This document shows positions 1 through 6,915 of a stretch of DNA of 14,994 bases, piece after piece. The DNA is taken from positions 1 to 14,994 of the forward strand of contig JASFQI010000095.1 of the NCBI GenBank assembly GCA_050115555.1, written 5' to 3'. A program made the translations under genes and the position numbers. Source of the stretch: JASFQI01 sp050115555. Its GTDB lineage: Bacteria > Desulfobacterota > DSM-4660 > Desulfatiglandales > HGW-15. The first letter of the stretch is position 1, and each line of letters starts with the position of its first letter. The notes below the pieces were generated by a model. That model searched no databases, was not told where the DNA came from, and saw only the letters and a program-made list of their open reading frames with translations.

Positions 1-80
1 GAGGCCAGGTCACGGCAGGTGGGCTTGAGGCGAACGGCTCACGCTGGAATGTCGCCCGGTACAAGTCATTGTGCCCCTTT

Positions 81-165
81 CCCGGACCTTTCCGGTTGTC
101 CGGGGGGAGGCATTTGTGTTACACATGCAGCAGATACGCCAAGCACCCGGACCGCACAGGGTCCG
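81..165 (+). other. Leader hairpins upstream of the ADP-ribosylglycohydrolase gene
   Basis: The 180 bases before the first gene contain two inverted repeats. The first pairs CCCGGAC (81-87) with GTCCGGG (98-104) around a 10-base loop. The second pairs CGGACC (148-153) with GGTCCG (160-165) around GCACAG and ends a few bases before the Shine-Dalgarno GGAGGAAG (171-178). Neither is followed by a T-run, so neither looks like an intrinsic terminator. A small palindrome, TGTGTTACACA, lies near 116-126. No convincing -35/-10 pair was found. Function unknown. Confidence 0.35.
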
Positions 166-180
166 ATACAGGAGGAAGCC

Positions 181-1089
181 ATGCACCCGAACGCCCAAGC
201 CATGGTTCTGGCGTCCTTTGTCGGGGACTCCCACGCCTTGGGTGTGCACTGGATCTACGACACGGACCGGATCGAACGGGAGTACGGGCGGGTCGATGAG
301 ATCCTGGGACCCCCCTCAGACTCCTTTCACACCACGAAAACGGCCGGGGAGTTTAGCCACTATGGCGACCAGACCCTGGTGCTGCTGGAGTCCCTTGCAG
401 CGCGGGGAGGCTTTCATCTGGACGACTTCTGGCAGCGCTGGAAGGATCTGTTCGCGTCCTACGACGGATACGTGGACCAGGCCACCAAGGGAACCCTTCG
501 CAACATTCAAGGTGGAAAAGGGCCGGAGGAGGCCGGCTCGTTCTCGGACGAGTTGGCCGGAGCGGCGCGAATCGCCCCGCTGGTCTACTGGTATCCGGAC
601 GACGCAGAAGCCCTGTCCGAGGCGGTTCAGGCGCAGACCCGCATGACCCACAACAATCCGGTGGTCCTCCAGAGCGGGCTCTTTTTCGCACGCATTGCAC
701 AGGACGTCTTAGCGGGAGCTTCCCCTGTTGCAGCCATGGAGCGATCTGTCGGAGGGTTCCCGGATTCCCCGATTTCCCAGTGGGTGAAGGAAGGCCTTGA
801 ATCCAAAGACACGGACAGCCTCCAGGCCGTGCGCCGTTTCGGGCAGACCTGCCATTCGGAGCAGGCCTTCCCCGATGTGATCCACTTCATTGCCCGGTAC
901 GAAAGCGATCTGGAAGAAGCCCTGGTCCGGTCCGCCATGGCCGGAGGGGACAGTGCGGGAAGGGGGCTTCTCATCGGAATGATCCTGGGAGCCCACCTGG
1001 GGAAGGCGGCGATCCCCGAGCGCTGGATCGCCGCGATGAGAAAAACAGAGCGAATTCAGGAACTGCTCGAGAAGAAACTCGAATCGTGA
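181..1089 (+). CDS. ADP-ribosylglycohydrolase family protein
   Basis: Predicted 302-residue cytoplasmic protein of the ADP-ribosylglycohydrolase (DraG/ARH) fold, a family that removes ADP-ribose from proteins or small molecules using two metal ions. The start at 181 is chosen because a strong Shine-Dalgarno (GGAGGAAG, 171-178) precedes it; the open frame reaches back to position 19 but without family-like residues. Visible family signatures are GDSHALG (15-21), a GDQT segment (62-65) where classical members carry a TDDT-like metal motif, and GGDSAGRG (255-262) where they carry GGDTDT. Two of the three metal-ligand clusters are therefore altered, so catalytic activity is uncertain and the substrate may differ. 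No dinitrogenase reductase or toxin partner is visible nearby. Fold assignment is fairly sure; function is not. Confidence 0.8.
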   Translation: MHPNAQAMVLASFVGDSHALGVHWIYDTDRIEREYGRVDEILGPPSDSFHTTKTAGEFSHYGDQTLVLLESLAARGGFHLDDFWQRWKDLFASYDGYVDQATKGTLRNIQGGKGPEEAGSFSDELAGAARIAPLVYWYPDDAEALSEAVQAQTRMTHNNPVVLQSGLFFARIAQDVLAGASPVAAMERSVGGFPDSPISQWVKEGLESKDTDSLQAVRRFGQTCHSEQAFPDVIHFIARYESDLEEALVRSAMAGGDSAGRGLLIGMILGAHLGKAAIPERWIAAMRKTERIQELLEKKLES

Positions 1090-1173
1090 GCACCGGTTTC
1101 AATGCCGGCCCGTCTTCCTGACTGGGTTAGAGGGAGGCGTGCGACCGCTGTGCAGATCTGCCCCGGAGGGGCC

Positions 1174-2409
1174 ATGCTGAGCGAACAGGAAAAGCTCCAC
1201 CTGACCACGCAGATCGTGCTGGACATCAACGAGGTCAAGGACATCGATCTCCTCCTTGAACGCATTCTCACGAGTGTGCGACGCGTGTTCAACGCCGATG
1301 CAGGCTCCATCTACCTCAAGAAAAAAGACACGCTCCAGTTCAGCTACACGCAGAACGACACCCTCCAGTCCCGCCTCAGCCCCGGCCGCAAGCTGATCTA
1401 CCGGTCCTTTTCCATGCCGGTAAACGACGGCTCCATCGCGGGATACGTGGCCAACCACAACAAAACCGTCAACATCGCCGACGTGTACCAACTGAGCGAC
1501 GCCACACCCTACTCTTTCGGCTCCAGCTTCGACGAGCTCTCCAACTACCGGACCACCTCCATGCTCACCGTGCCCATGACCAGCCCGAGGGGGGAAGTCC
1601 TGGGCGTCATGCAGGTCATTAATGCCCAAGACGATGAAAAGCGCGTGGTTCCTTTTGAGTCCTCGGATGAATCCCTGATCCGTCATTTCGCCGCCAGCGC
1701 GGCCCTGGCCATTGAACGGGCGCGCATGACAAGGGACATCATCCTCCGCATGATCAGCATGGCGGAGCTTCGGGATCCCAGGGAAACCGGGGCTCATGTC
1801 AATCGGGTGGGCGCCTACTCCGTGGAGATCTACGAGGTTTGGGCGAGGAAAAGAGGCATACCATCCGAGGAGGTGGCCCGCCAGAAAGACGTCCTTCGCA
1901 TGGCGGCCATGCTCCATGACGTGGGCAAGGTGGCGATCAGCGACCTCATCCTGAAAAAACCCGCCCGCCTCAACCTCGATGAGTTCGAAATCATGAAGAG
2001 CCACACGTTCCTGGGGGCCCGCCTGTTCCGCGACATCAACTCCGATTTCGACGAGGTGGCGGCCCAGGTCGCCCTCAATCATCACGAGAGATGGGACGGG
2101 ACCGGCTACCCGGGGCACATGAACCCCTTTACCGAGGAACCCCTTCCGGGATATGAGGACAATCACCATCAGCCGCGGCCGAAACGTGCCGAGGAGATTC
2201 CCATCTTCGGGCGAATCGTGGCCATAGCGGACGTGTATGACGCCCTGTGCTCCAGGCGCTCCTACAAGGAACCCTGGGACGAGGACCGAATTCTGGAGGA
2301 GATGCGAAAATCCTCGGGATCCCATTTCGATCCCGAGGTGGTGGACGCCTTTTTTGCATGCCTGGACGTGCTCAAATCCATTGCAGAGAGGTATCCCGAC
2401 GTGGAATGA
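1174..2409 (+). CDS. GAF domain and HD-GYP domain protein, probable cyclic-di-GMP phosphodiesterase
   Basis: Predicted 411-residue soluble signalling protein. Residues about 20-185 resemble a GAF sensor domain (including GSIAGYVANH near 86-95 and LTVPM near 131-135). Residues about 190-400 form an HD-GYP domain: HDVGK (248-252), NHHERWDGTGYP (302-313) and ADVYDAL (352-358). All canonical metal-binding and GYP residues are present, so hydrolysis of cyclic-di-GMP is expected from the family. There is no receiver or membrane segment, so the input is probably a cytoplasmic small molecule bound by GAF. The start at 1174 has GGAGGGG immediately upstream; an in-frame ATG at 1102 would add 24 residues unlike the family. 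It stands alone, 84 bases after the previous gene and 107 bases before an ABC transporter. Confidence 0.9.
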   Translation: MLSEQEKLHLTTQIVLDINEVKDIDLLLERILTSVRRVFNADAGSIYLKKKDTLQFSYTQNDTLQSRLSPGRKLIYRSFSMPVNDGSIAGYVANHNKTVNIADVYQLSDATPYSFGSSFDELSNYRTTSMLTVPMTSPRGEVLGVMQVINAQDDEKRVVPFESSDESLIRHFAASAALAIERARMTRDIILRMISMAELRDPRETGAHVNRVGAYSVEIYEVWARKRGIPSEEVARQKDVLRMAAMLHDVGKVAISDLILKKPARLNLDEFEIMKSHTFLGARLFRDINSDFDEVAAQVALNHHERWDGTGYPGHMNPFTEEPLPGYEDNHHQPRPKRAEEIPIFGRIVAIADVYDALCSRRSYKEPWDEDRILEEMRKSSGSHFDPEVVDAFFACLDVLKSIAERYPDVE

Positions 2410-2516
2410 TCCGTGTCGGGCATGCAGGATCGAACCCACGTGGGGTGGCGCACGCCGCACCCGGCCCGCACGGGCTTCCTCTATCGTCGTCAGGATATCT
2501 CGTTTTGGAAAAGCCC

Positions 2517-3281
2517 ATGGAAAATCCAGTCATTCATCTGGAACATGTCACCTTCTCGTACAACCACACCCCCGTCCTGGAAGACGTGAACCTGGATGTG
2601 GCGGAGGGGGACTTTATTGCGGTCGTGGGTCCGAACGCCGGAGGAAAAACCACACTCCTCAAAATCATTCTGGGACTGCTCAAACCGGACCACGGCAAGG
2701 TCCGGGTGTTCGGGGTGACGCCTGTGCGTGCCCGCCCCCGCATCGGGTACATGGCCCAGCAGACCTCATTTGACTTCCTTTTTCCCGTGAGCGTCCTGGA
2801 CGTAGCTCTTATGGGGCGCCTCGGCCATAGCGGGCGCTTCGCGTTTTACAGCCGAAAGGACCGGGAAGCCGCCATGGAGGCCCTCGAGAGGGTGGAGATG
2901 ACTTCCTGGAAAAACCGTCCTTTTTCTCAGCTTTCCGGCGGCCAGCGCCAACGGGTGCTGCTGGCCCGGGCCCTTGCTTCGAACCCTGAGCTCATGATCC
3001 TGGACGAGCCCACGGCCAACGTGGACGCGGCCATTGAAACGGAGCTCTTCGAGATCCTGGACGCATTGAACCGCCACATGACGATCATGGTCGTGACCCA
3101 CGATCTGGGGTTCGTCTCCTGCTATGTTCGAAGCGTGGCATGCGTAAACCGCCGCCTCGTCGTGCATCCCACGAGCTCCATCACCGGGGAGATGATCCAC
3201 GAACTTTACGGGGGAAACGTGCAGATGGTACGGCACGATCACCACTGCGGCAGGGAGAATCAAGATTGGCCGAGTTCCTAG
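2517..3281 (+). CDS. znuC: Zinc/manganese-type ABC transporter ATP-binding protein (ZnuC-like)
   Basis: Predicted 254-residue ATPase powering import of a divalent metal, probably zinc or manganese, with the permease encoded next. Walker A is GPNAGGKT (38-45), the Q-loop is near Q81/Q82, the signature is LSGGQRQR (139-146), Walker B is ILDEP (161-165) and the switch histidine is H195. The C-terminus has an HDHHC cluster (240-244) that could bind metal, as seen in some relatives. The ATG at 2517 is used, but an in-frame TTG at 2505 has a better-spaced AGGA (2492-2495) and would add four residues. The coding end overlaps the permease by 16 bases, indicating translational coupling. No solute-binding protein lies on either side. 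Which metal is carried cannot be read from the sequence. Confidence 0.88.
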   Translation: MENPVIHLEHVTFSYNHTPVLEDVNLDVAEGDFIAVVGPNAGGKTTLLKIILGLLKPDHGKVRVFGVTPVRARPRIGYMAQQTSFDFLFPVSVLDVALMGRLGHSGRFAFYSRKDREAAMEALERVEMTSWKNRPFSQLSGGQRQRVLLARALASNPELMILDEPTANVDAAIETELFEILDALNRHMTIMVVTHDLGFVSCYVRSVACVNRRLVVHPTSSITGEMIHELYGGNVQMVRHDHHCGRENQDWPSS

Positions 3282-4111
3282 CCGACCTCCAACAGCACAC
3301 GTTTCTCCAGTACGCGGTGATCACCGGCATCCTGGCTGCGGTGCCCTGTGGCGTCATTGGGACCTATGTGGTCACGAGACGCATCACCTACATTGCCGGC
3401 GCCATCGCCCACAGCGTGCTCGGCGGGCTCGGGGCCGCCCGGTTCTGCCAGGTGGTGTGCGGATGGTCCTGGCTGGACCCTCTGTACGGCGCCCTGGTCG
3501 CGGCCGTTGTCTCGGCGGTGATCATCGGGCTGGTGAGCTTGTACGCACACCAGCGGGAGGACACGGTAATCGGTGCGGTCTGGGCGATCGGCATGGCCGT
3601 GGGCATCCTGTTCATCTTTAAAACCCCTGGTTACAACGAGGACCTCATGAGCTACCTCTTCGGGAACATCCTCATGGTGTCCCCGGGAGACCTGCGCCTG
3701 ATTGTCGGGCTCGATATCGTGGTCCTTGTGTTCTCCGTGCTCTTTTACAACCAGCTGCTCGCTGTGTGCTTTGACGAGGAGTTCGCCAGAGTGCGTGGGA
3801 TTCGGGTGGAATTCTACTACCTGCTTCTTCTCTGCCTGACATCCCTGACTGTGGTCCTGCTGGTCACCGTAGTGGGCGTGGTCATGGTCATCGCCCTGCT
3901 CACCCTGCCGGTGGCCGTGGCAAGCCATTTCGCGAACCGGTTGTGGCTCACTATGATCCTCTCCGCCGCCCTGACCATTCTCTTCACCCTTTCCGGGCTC
4001 GCCTTGAGCTACACGCCGGACCTTCCCGCCGGCGCCACGACCATTGTGCTGGCCGGAGGCGTGTACCTGGCCGTTGCAGCGGCGAGTGCGCTTTGGGGAC
4101 GGAAAGGCTGA
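3266..4111 (+). CDS. znuB: Zinc/manganese-type ABC transporter permease (ZnuB-like)
   Basis: Predicted 281-residue integral membrane permease of the ABC-3 family, with about eight hydrophobic segments. Family-like features include a tract near 22-45 ending in TYIAGAIAHS, GGLGAA (53-58), YLFGNIL (130-136) and the C-terminal stretch TLPVAVASHF (213-222). The start is assigned to TTG at 3266: it has AGGGAG (3252-3257) at ideal spacing and gives the usual short N-terminus. The in-frame ATG at 3140 would overlap the ATPase gene by over 140 bases and add non-family sequence. The 16-base overlap with the ATPase gene supports a single transporter. Family assignment is firm; the metal is inferred from family only. 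Confidence 0.88.
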   Translation: MAEFLADLQQHTFLQYAVITGILAAVPCGVIGTYVVTRRITYIAGAIAHSVLGGLGAARFCQVVCGWSWLDPLYGALVAAVVSAVIIGLVSLYAHQREDTVIGAVWAIGMAVGILFIFKTPGYNEDLMSYLFGNILMVSPGDLRLIVGLDIVVLVFSVLFYNQLLAVCFDEEFARVRGIRVEFYYLLLLCLTSLTVVLLVTVVGVVMVIALLTLPVAVASHFANRLWLTMILSAALTILFTLSGLALSYTPDLPAGATTIVLAGGVYLAVAAASALWGRKG

Positions 4112-4114
4112 GGC

Positions 4115-4591
4115 ATGCGACACAAGTTTTCAGATAAAAAGGGAGTCCGCCGTGTGGGCTTCAGAAGAATCCCCTGTCGCTCCCCTCTCTCGACCCTGAT
4201 CCTCATTGCGATCCTCATGAACGTCGGGGGGTGTGCATCCACGTCCTCCGTGAAATCAGGCGACGATCCAATGACGGGGCCGGCCGGGGCGTTTTTCCTT
4301 GTTTACGACAAGGGCCTGAACCACCTCGCCGCGGTGCGCAGAGGGACGTGTCCCATGTACCCATCCTGCTCCGCTTACAGCAGGGAAGCCTTTCAAAAGC
4401 ACGGGTTCGTGGTGGGCTGGTGGATGACGTACGACCGTCTGCTTCGATGCGGGAGGGATGAATTGAAGCTTTCCCCTCGAACCCTGGTCCACGGCCGTTG
4501 GAAGGTCTACGATCCGGTGTCCCACAACGACTGGTGGTGGTACAAGAAACCACCTCATCGCCGCCGCCGCCCGCATCACGACGTCCCATAA
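4115..4591 (+). CDS. YidD-domain (membrane protein insertion efficiency factor-like) lipoprotein
   Basis: Predicted 158-residue protein joining a lipoprotein signal to a YidD-like domain. A basic N-terminus (1-22) and hydrophobic core (24-36) end in the lipobox VGGC with the modifiable cysteine C40. Alanine at +2 would favour outer-membrane sorting by the usual rule. The YidD core follows: CPMYPSCSAYSREAFQKHG (79-97), then GWWMTYDRLLRCGR (101-114), with the conserved C79, C85 and C112. Canonical YidD is a short cytoplasmic-side helper of YidC, so an exported lipoprotein version must work elsewhere or the signal must be a plain membrane anchor. The tail is rich in W, H and R (139-155). It starts 3 bases after the permease stop and could be co-transcribed with it. 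It is not next to rnpA or yidC, the usual YidD setting. Confidence 0.8.
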   Translation: MRHKFSDKKGVRRVGFRRIPCRSPLSTLILIAILMNVGGCASTSSVKSGDDPMTGPAGAFFLVYDKGLNHLAAVRRGTCPMYPSCSAYSREAFQKHGFVVGWWMTYDRLLRCGRDELKLSPRTLVHGRWKVYDPVSHNDWWWYKKPPHRRRRPHHDVP

Positions 4592-4788
4592 TGAGCTGAA
4601 GCTTCAAGGTGCAGGTTTCCCCAGGCGTCAACCCTCATGCCTTCGCCAACACCCTCATCCTCACATCCCTCCCCGTGCGATGGAGACGGAAAAATCCCAG
4701 TGCATATAGGAGGGAACGGAGGCCCCTTTCTTTGCGGACAGGGTGAATGAGAAGCCCTAAGGCACATGCTCTCGGATAGGGAAAGGGC

Positions 4789-4818
4789 TTGACAAGGTTG
4801 AAATCGCCCCGGTAAGGT
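4789..4818 (+). promoter_or_regulatory. Sigma70-like promoter for the DUF3842-cooT cluster
   Basis: A perfect -35 hexamer TTGACA (4789-4794) is followed after 18 bases by TAAGGT (4813-4818), which matches the -10 consensus at T, A and the final T. Transcription would begin near 4825 and leave a leader of about 150 bases before the 53-residue gene. It is the best -35 match in the left half of the window. Confidence 0.6.
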
Positions 4819-4886
4819 ACAGAAACCAGGGGCACGAAGCCCTTGTGATCCTGGAGAAAAACCGGGATGTCTCGGAGAAGCGCGAA

Positions 4887-4940
4887 GCCACGAAGGCCGT
4901 TTCCGGAAGGAAAGACGATCCCTTACGTGGCTTTTGTATT
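4887..4940 (+). terminator. Terminator-like hairpin (attenuator candidate) in the leader of the cooT cluster
   Basis: GCCACG (4887-4892) pairs with CGTGGC (4926-4931), extended by AAGG (4893-4896) with CCTT (4921-4924) across a one-base bulge. TTTT then GTATTT follows. The long apical part contains TTCCGGAA (4901-4908). It lies between the promoter at 4789-4818 and the first gene at 4977, so if it terminates it would act as an attenuator. The 5' arm CCACGAAGGC recurs in the hairpins at 9969 and 11494. Confidence 0.5.
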
Positions 4941-4976
4941 TGCAAACAGGAGAGAAGCCGGAGATCGGGAGAGCGT

Positions 4977-5138
4977 ATGGAGAACCAGGAAGCATCTTAC
5001 ACCTGCATGGATTACCGCCAGGAGATGATCCTGATGGGGTTGAAGCGGAAGCTGGAGCAACCCGACCTGACTGAGGACGAGAAGCGGATCCTGATTGAGC
5101 AGATTCGAGAGCTCGAGTCGGCCCTGGATATGGTCTGA
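4977..5138 (+). CDS. Small helical protein of unknown function (53 residues)
   Basis: Short acidic/basic protein predicted to be almost entirely helical. Residues 12-50 form an amphipathic, heptad-like pattern (MGLKRKLEQPDLTEDEKRIL lies at 20-39), consistent with a helical hairpin. A single cysteine, C10, is near the N-terminus. The ATG at 4977 is chosen because GGGAG lies at normal spacing upstream; the open frame extends to 4845 through the terminator-like hairpin, which makes an earlier start unlikely. It is the first gene after the promoter and attenuator-like leader, 40 bases before DUF3842. I do not recognise a named family. Position suggests an accessory role with DUF3842 and CooT, which is inference. 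Confidence 0.65.
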   Translation: MENQEASYTCMDYRQEMILMGLKRKLEQPDLTEDEKRILIEQIRELESALDMV

Positions 5139-5178
5139 TCGATTCGGACGCCAATCGACCGGCGTGTTGGAGGATGAT

Positions 5179-5595
5179 GTGATCCTGATGGTCGTGGATG
5201 GTCAGGGAGGAGGCATCGGGGCTGCGGTGATCAAGCGTCTTCGTGAGGTCTTCGGGCACGAAACGTTGATCTACGCCCTGGGGACGAACTCCGTGGCCAC
5301 GTCCCGAATGATGAAGGCCGGTGCCAACAAAGGGGCCACGGGCGAAAACGCCATTGTGCACGCAGCAGGCCGGGTGGATGTCATCATCGGCCCCCTGGCC
5401 GTGATCATGGCCAATGCCATGATGGGGGAGCTGACGCCGGCCATAGCCGAGGCGATCAGCACGAGCAATGCGTTCAAAATCCTGATTCCGCTCACGCAGG
5501 AGAACACCTCCGTGGTAGGGGTCCAGGGAGAGCCCTTGCCCCACCTGGTAGAAAAGGTGGTCGGGCTTCTCAAGGAGATGAAAACCCATGTGTGA
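5179..5595 (+). CDS. DUF3842 family protein
   Basis: Predicted 138-residue soluble protein matching what I know of DUF3842, a family of anaerobic bacteria with no established function. Conserved blocks visible are DGQGGGIG (7-14), ALGTNSVAT (33-41), AGANKGATGENAIV (47-60) and a GP dipeptide (71-72) within a hydrophobic strand. The glycine-rich first block after a beta strand looks like a nucleotide- or cofactor-binding loop of a Rossmann-like fold. The GTG start at 5179 has GGAGG (5169-5173) upstream; ATG at 5188 is possible but would leave only two residues before the conserved VDGQGG. Its end overlaps cooT by 8 bases, so the two are translationally coupled, which ties this unknown family to nickel handling. 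Confidence 0.85.
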   Translation: MILMVVDGQGGGIGAAVIKRLREVFGHETLIYALGTNSVATSRMMKAGANKGATGENAIVHAAGRVDVIIGPLAVIMANAMMGELTPAIAEAISTSNAFKILIPLTQENTSVVGVQGEPLPHLVEKVVGLLKEMKTHV

Positions 5596-5779
5596 ATCCT
5601 CCGTATTCGTACTCAAGAACGGGATCGAGGAACGAATCATGGAAAGCGTAGACCTTCTGGAAAACGAAGGCGACGAGATTCGTCTGGTGGACATTTTCGG
5701 GGAAGAGAAGCGCATCAAGGCGCGAATCAAGCGATTCGCCCTCGTGAATCACCGGATCGTTCTGGAACCCCTGGAATAG
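5588..5779 (+). CDS. cooT: CooT family nickel-binding protein
   Basis: Predicted 63-residue cytoplasmic protein closely matching the CooT family. In known members a dimer binds one Ni(II) through the N-terminal Met-Cys, and CooT aids nickel insertion into CO dehydrogenase or related enzymes. Seen here: the diagnostic MCES start with C2, then MESVDLLENEGD (18-29), VDIFGEEK (34-41), IKARIKRFALVNHRIVLE (43-60). Length is typical. AAGGAG precedes the ATG at good spacing, and the gene overlaps DUF3842 by 8 bases. No CO dehydrogenase or hydrogenase gene is within the window, so the client enzyme is unknown, but the nickel transporter genes lie about 2.5 kb downstream on the same strand. Confidence 0.88.
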   Translation: MCESSVFVLKNGIEERIMESVDLLENEGDEIRLVDIFGEEKRIKARIKRFALVNHRIVLEPLE

Positions 5780-5797
5780 CGATCAGGAGTCATGAGA

Positions 5798-6046
5798 ATG
5801 AAGCCCGTGGAAGGCGAAGGCCCCATCACGCCTCAAATGACCGTGCTGGACGTGGTTGGGCGCTTTCGGCAGACCGAAGCCGTTTTTCGCAAGTATGACG
5901 AAAAGGCCGGGGTGTGTATCTGCTGCCAGGCCCTGTTCGATCCCCTGGAACAAGTGGCACGTGATTACGCTTTAGACCTGAACCGACTGGTGCAGGACCT
6001 GGAGCGGGCCATTGAACCGCCCGAGGGGGCGGATTCCAATCCCTGA
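5798..6046 (+). CDS. DUF1858-like cysteine-containing small domain protein
   Basis: Predicted 82-residue protein resembling the DUF1858/ScdA-N type domain (hybrid-cluster-associated redox disulfide domain). The opening ITPQMTVLDVV (10-20), a helix ending AVFRKYD, then a Cys cluster CICC (40-43) and the closing helix ALDLNRLVQDL follow the family plan. Family members usually have CxxC; here the spacing is C-x-C-C, which could support a redox disulfide or metal binding. ATG at 5798 is preferred over ATG at 5792 because AGGAG (5785-5789) is then 8 bases away instead of 2. It lies 18 bases after cooT. A role in nickel or redox chemistry is inferred from the cysteines and position. Confidence 0.75.
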   Translation: MKPVEGEGPITPQMTVLDVVGRFRQTEAVFRKYDEKAGVCICCQALFDPLEQVARDYALDLNRLVQDLERAIEPPEGADSNP

Positions 6047-6051
6047 GGTTC

Positions 6052-6915
6052 ATGGGTATGCGTTCCGATGTGTCCCCCCGAATCGCCATGGTCAACCTCT
6101 TCGAGGACGTCCATGAGCTTCGAACCTTTGCCCTTGAACACGGGTTCAAAGGCGTGGAATGGTCCTTTGCCCTGGGAACTCTCCCTAAGACCCCGGCCGA
6201 GCAGTCAAAATGGGTCCGGAAAATCGCTCGACTTCAGCCCCTGGACGTGAGGTTCCACTGCCCGTTCGTGAAGATCGATCTGGGGCATGACGACCCGGCG
6301 CGGGCAGCCGAGGCCGGGGAGATTTTTCAGGGCATTGTCCGGCTCGTGTCCAAGGCAGGAGGCGGAATTCTTTCCATCCACATCGGCCTGGGCCGAAACT
6401 CCACGGAACCCCTTTCCTGGAACGCCACTCTTTCCAACCTTCGAAACCTCGTCCAGTACGGGGCGGAGAACCGGGTCCGGGTCTGTCTCGAAAATCTGGC
6501 ATGGGGCTGGACCAGCCGACCGAACCTCTTCGAGAAGATCGTGCGCATGAGCGGAGCCGGGGTCACCTTCGATATCGGGCACGCTCAGTCGTGCGAGTCC
6601 GTGCGAAGCCAGCAGTACGCCGTGGAGGACTTTGTCACCCCCCACCCCGACCGCGTGCTCGGAGCTCACGTGTACCACGAGGAAATCGAGGGCAGGGGGC
6701 ACATTCCTCCCCGGCAACCGGAGGACATGGCCTCGCGCCTCGACCTCCTGCTGGAAATCGGATGCCCCTGGTGGACCCTGGAACTCCACGACTCTGACGC
6801 ACTGCTCCAGGCGAGGGAGGTGGTGGCGCGTTACCTGGAATCGAACTCCCTTTCCAGCGCCGTCCCTTCATCCGCATCCCCTCACCTGAGTACCGGCCAG
6901 AGGGCCCCTTCATGA
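6052..6915 (+). CDS. Sugar phosphate isomerase/epimerase-like TIM barrel protein
   Basis: Predicted 287-residue soluble protein of the xylose-isomerase-like TIM barrel superfamily (which also includes endonuclease IV). Strand-end residues typical of a metal centre are seen: H69 in RFHCPF, H110 in SIHIGLG, E147 in CLENLAWG, D174 and H177 in FDIGHAQS, H207/H209 in GAHVYHEE, H217 and E244 in LELHD. These are consistent with a divalent-metal isomerase or epimerase; the substrate cannot be named. The tail after about residue 264 (Ser/Pro-rich) is probably disordered. GAGG upstream fits ATG 6052 or, with better spacing, ATG 6058. Its last bases overlap the next gene as ATGA, so the pair is coupled. 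Confidence 0.8.
   Translation: MGMRSDVSPRIAMVNLFEDVHELRTFALEHGFKGVEWSFALGTLPKTPAEQSKWVRKIARLQPLDVRFHCPFVKIDLGHDDPARAAEAGEIFQGIVRLVSKAGGGILSIHIGLGRNSTEPLSWNATLSNLRNLVQYGAENRVRVCLENLAWGWTSRPNLFEKIVRMSGAGVTFDIGHAQSCESVRSQQYAVEDFVTPHPDRVLGAHVYHEEIEGRGHIPPRQPEDMASRLDLLLEIGCPWWTLELHDSDALLQAREVVARYLESNSLSSAVPSSASPHLSTGQRAPS

Larger units (their letters stand above)
4592..4976. other. 385-base intergenic region with promoter and attenuator-like leader
   Basis: No credible gene lies here; long open frames on the minus strand run through real genes and resemble no family. Its first half (4592-4780) shows nothing clear. The second half holds a promoter-like pair (4789-4818), a small hairpin GGGC-ACGAA-GCCC (4830-4842), a second imperfect hairpin around 4847-4867 and a terminator-like structure (4887-4940), before the Shine-Dalgarno of the next gene. 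Confidence 0.6.

Noticed and set aside
115..127. A possible NikR or FNR/CRP-like operator (TGTGTTACACA)
   Set aside because: The palindrome is short, off-centre and single, and the adjacent gene has no evident link to nickel.
1099..2460. A 453-codon open frame on the minus strand
   Set aside because: It is exactly antisense to the GAF/HD-GYP gene, has no recognisable domain, and the plus strand shows clear family motifs.
4576..5730. A long minus-strand open frame spanning the 4592-4976 gap
   Set aside because: It runs antisense through DUF3842 and part of cooT, is low-complexity Ser/Pro/Arg-rich and resembles no family; the gap is better explained as a promoter and leader.
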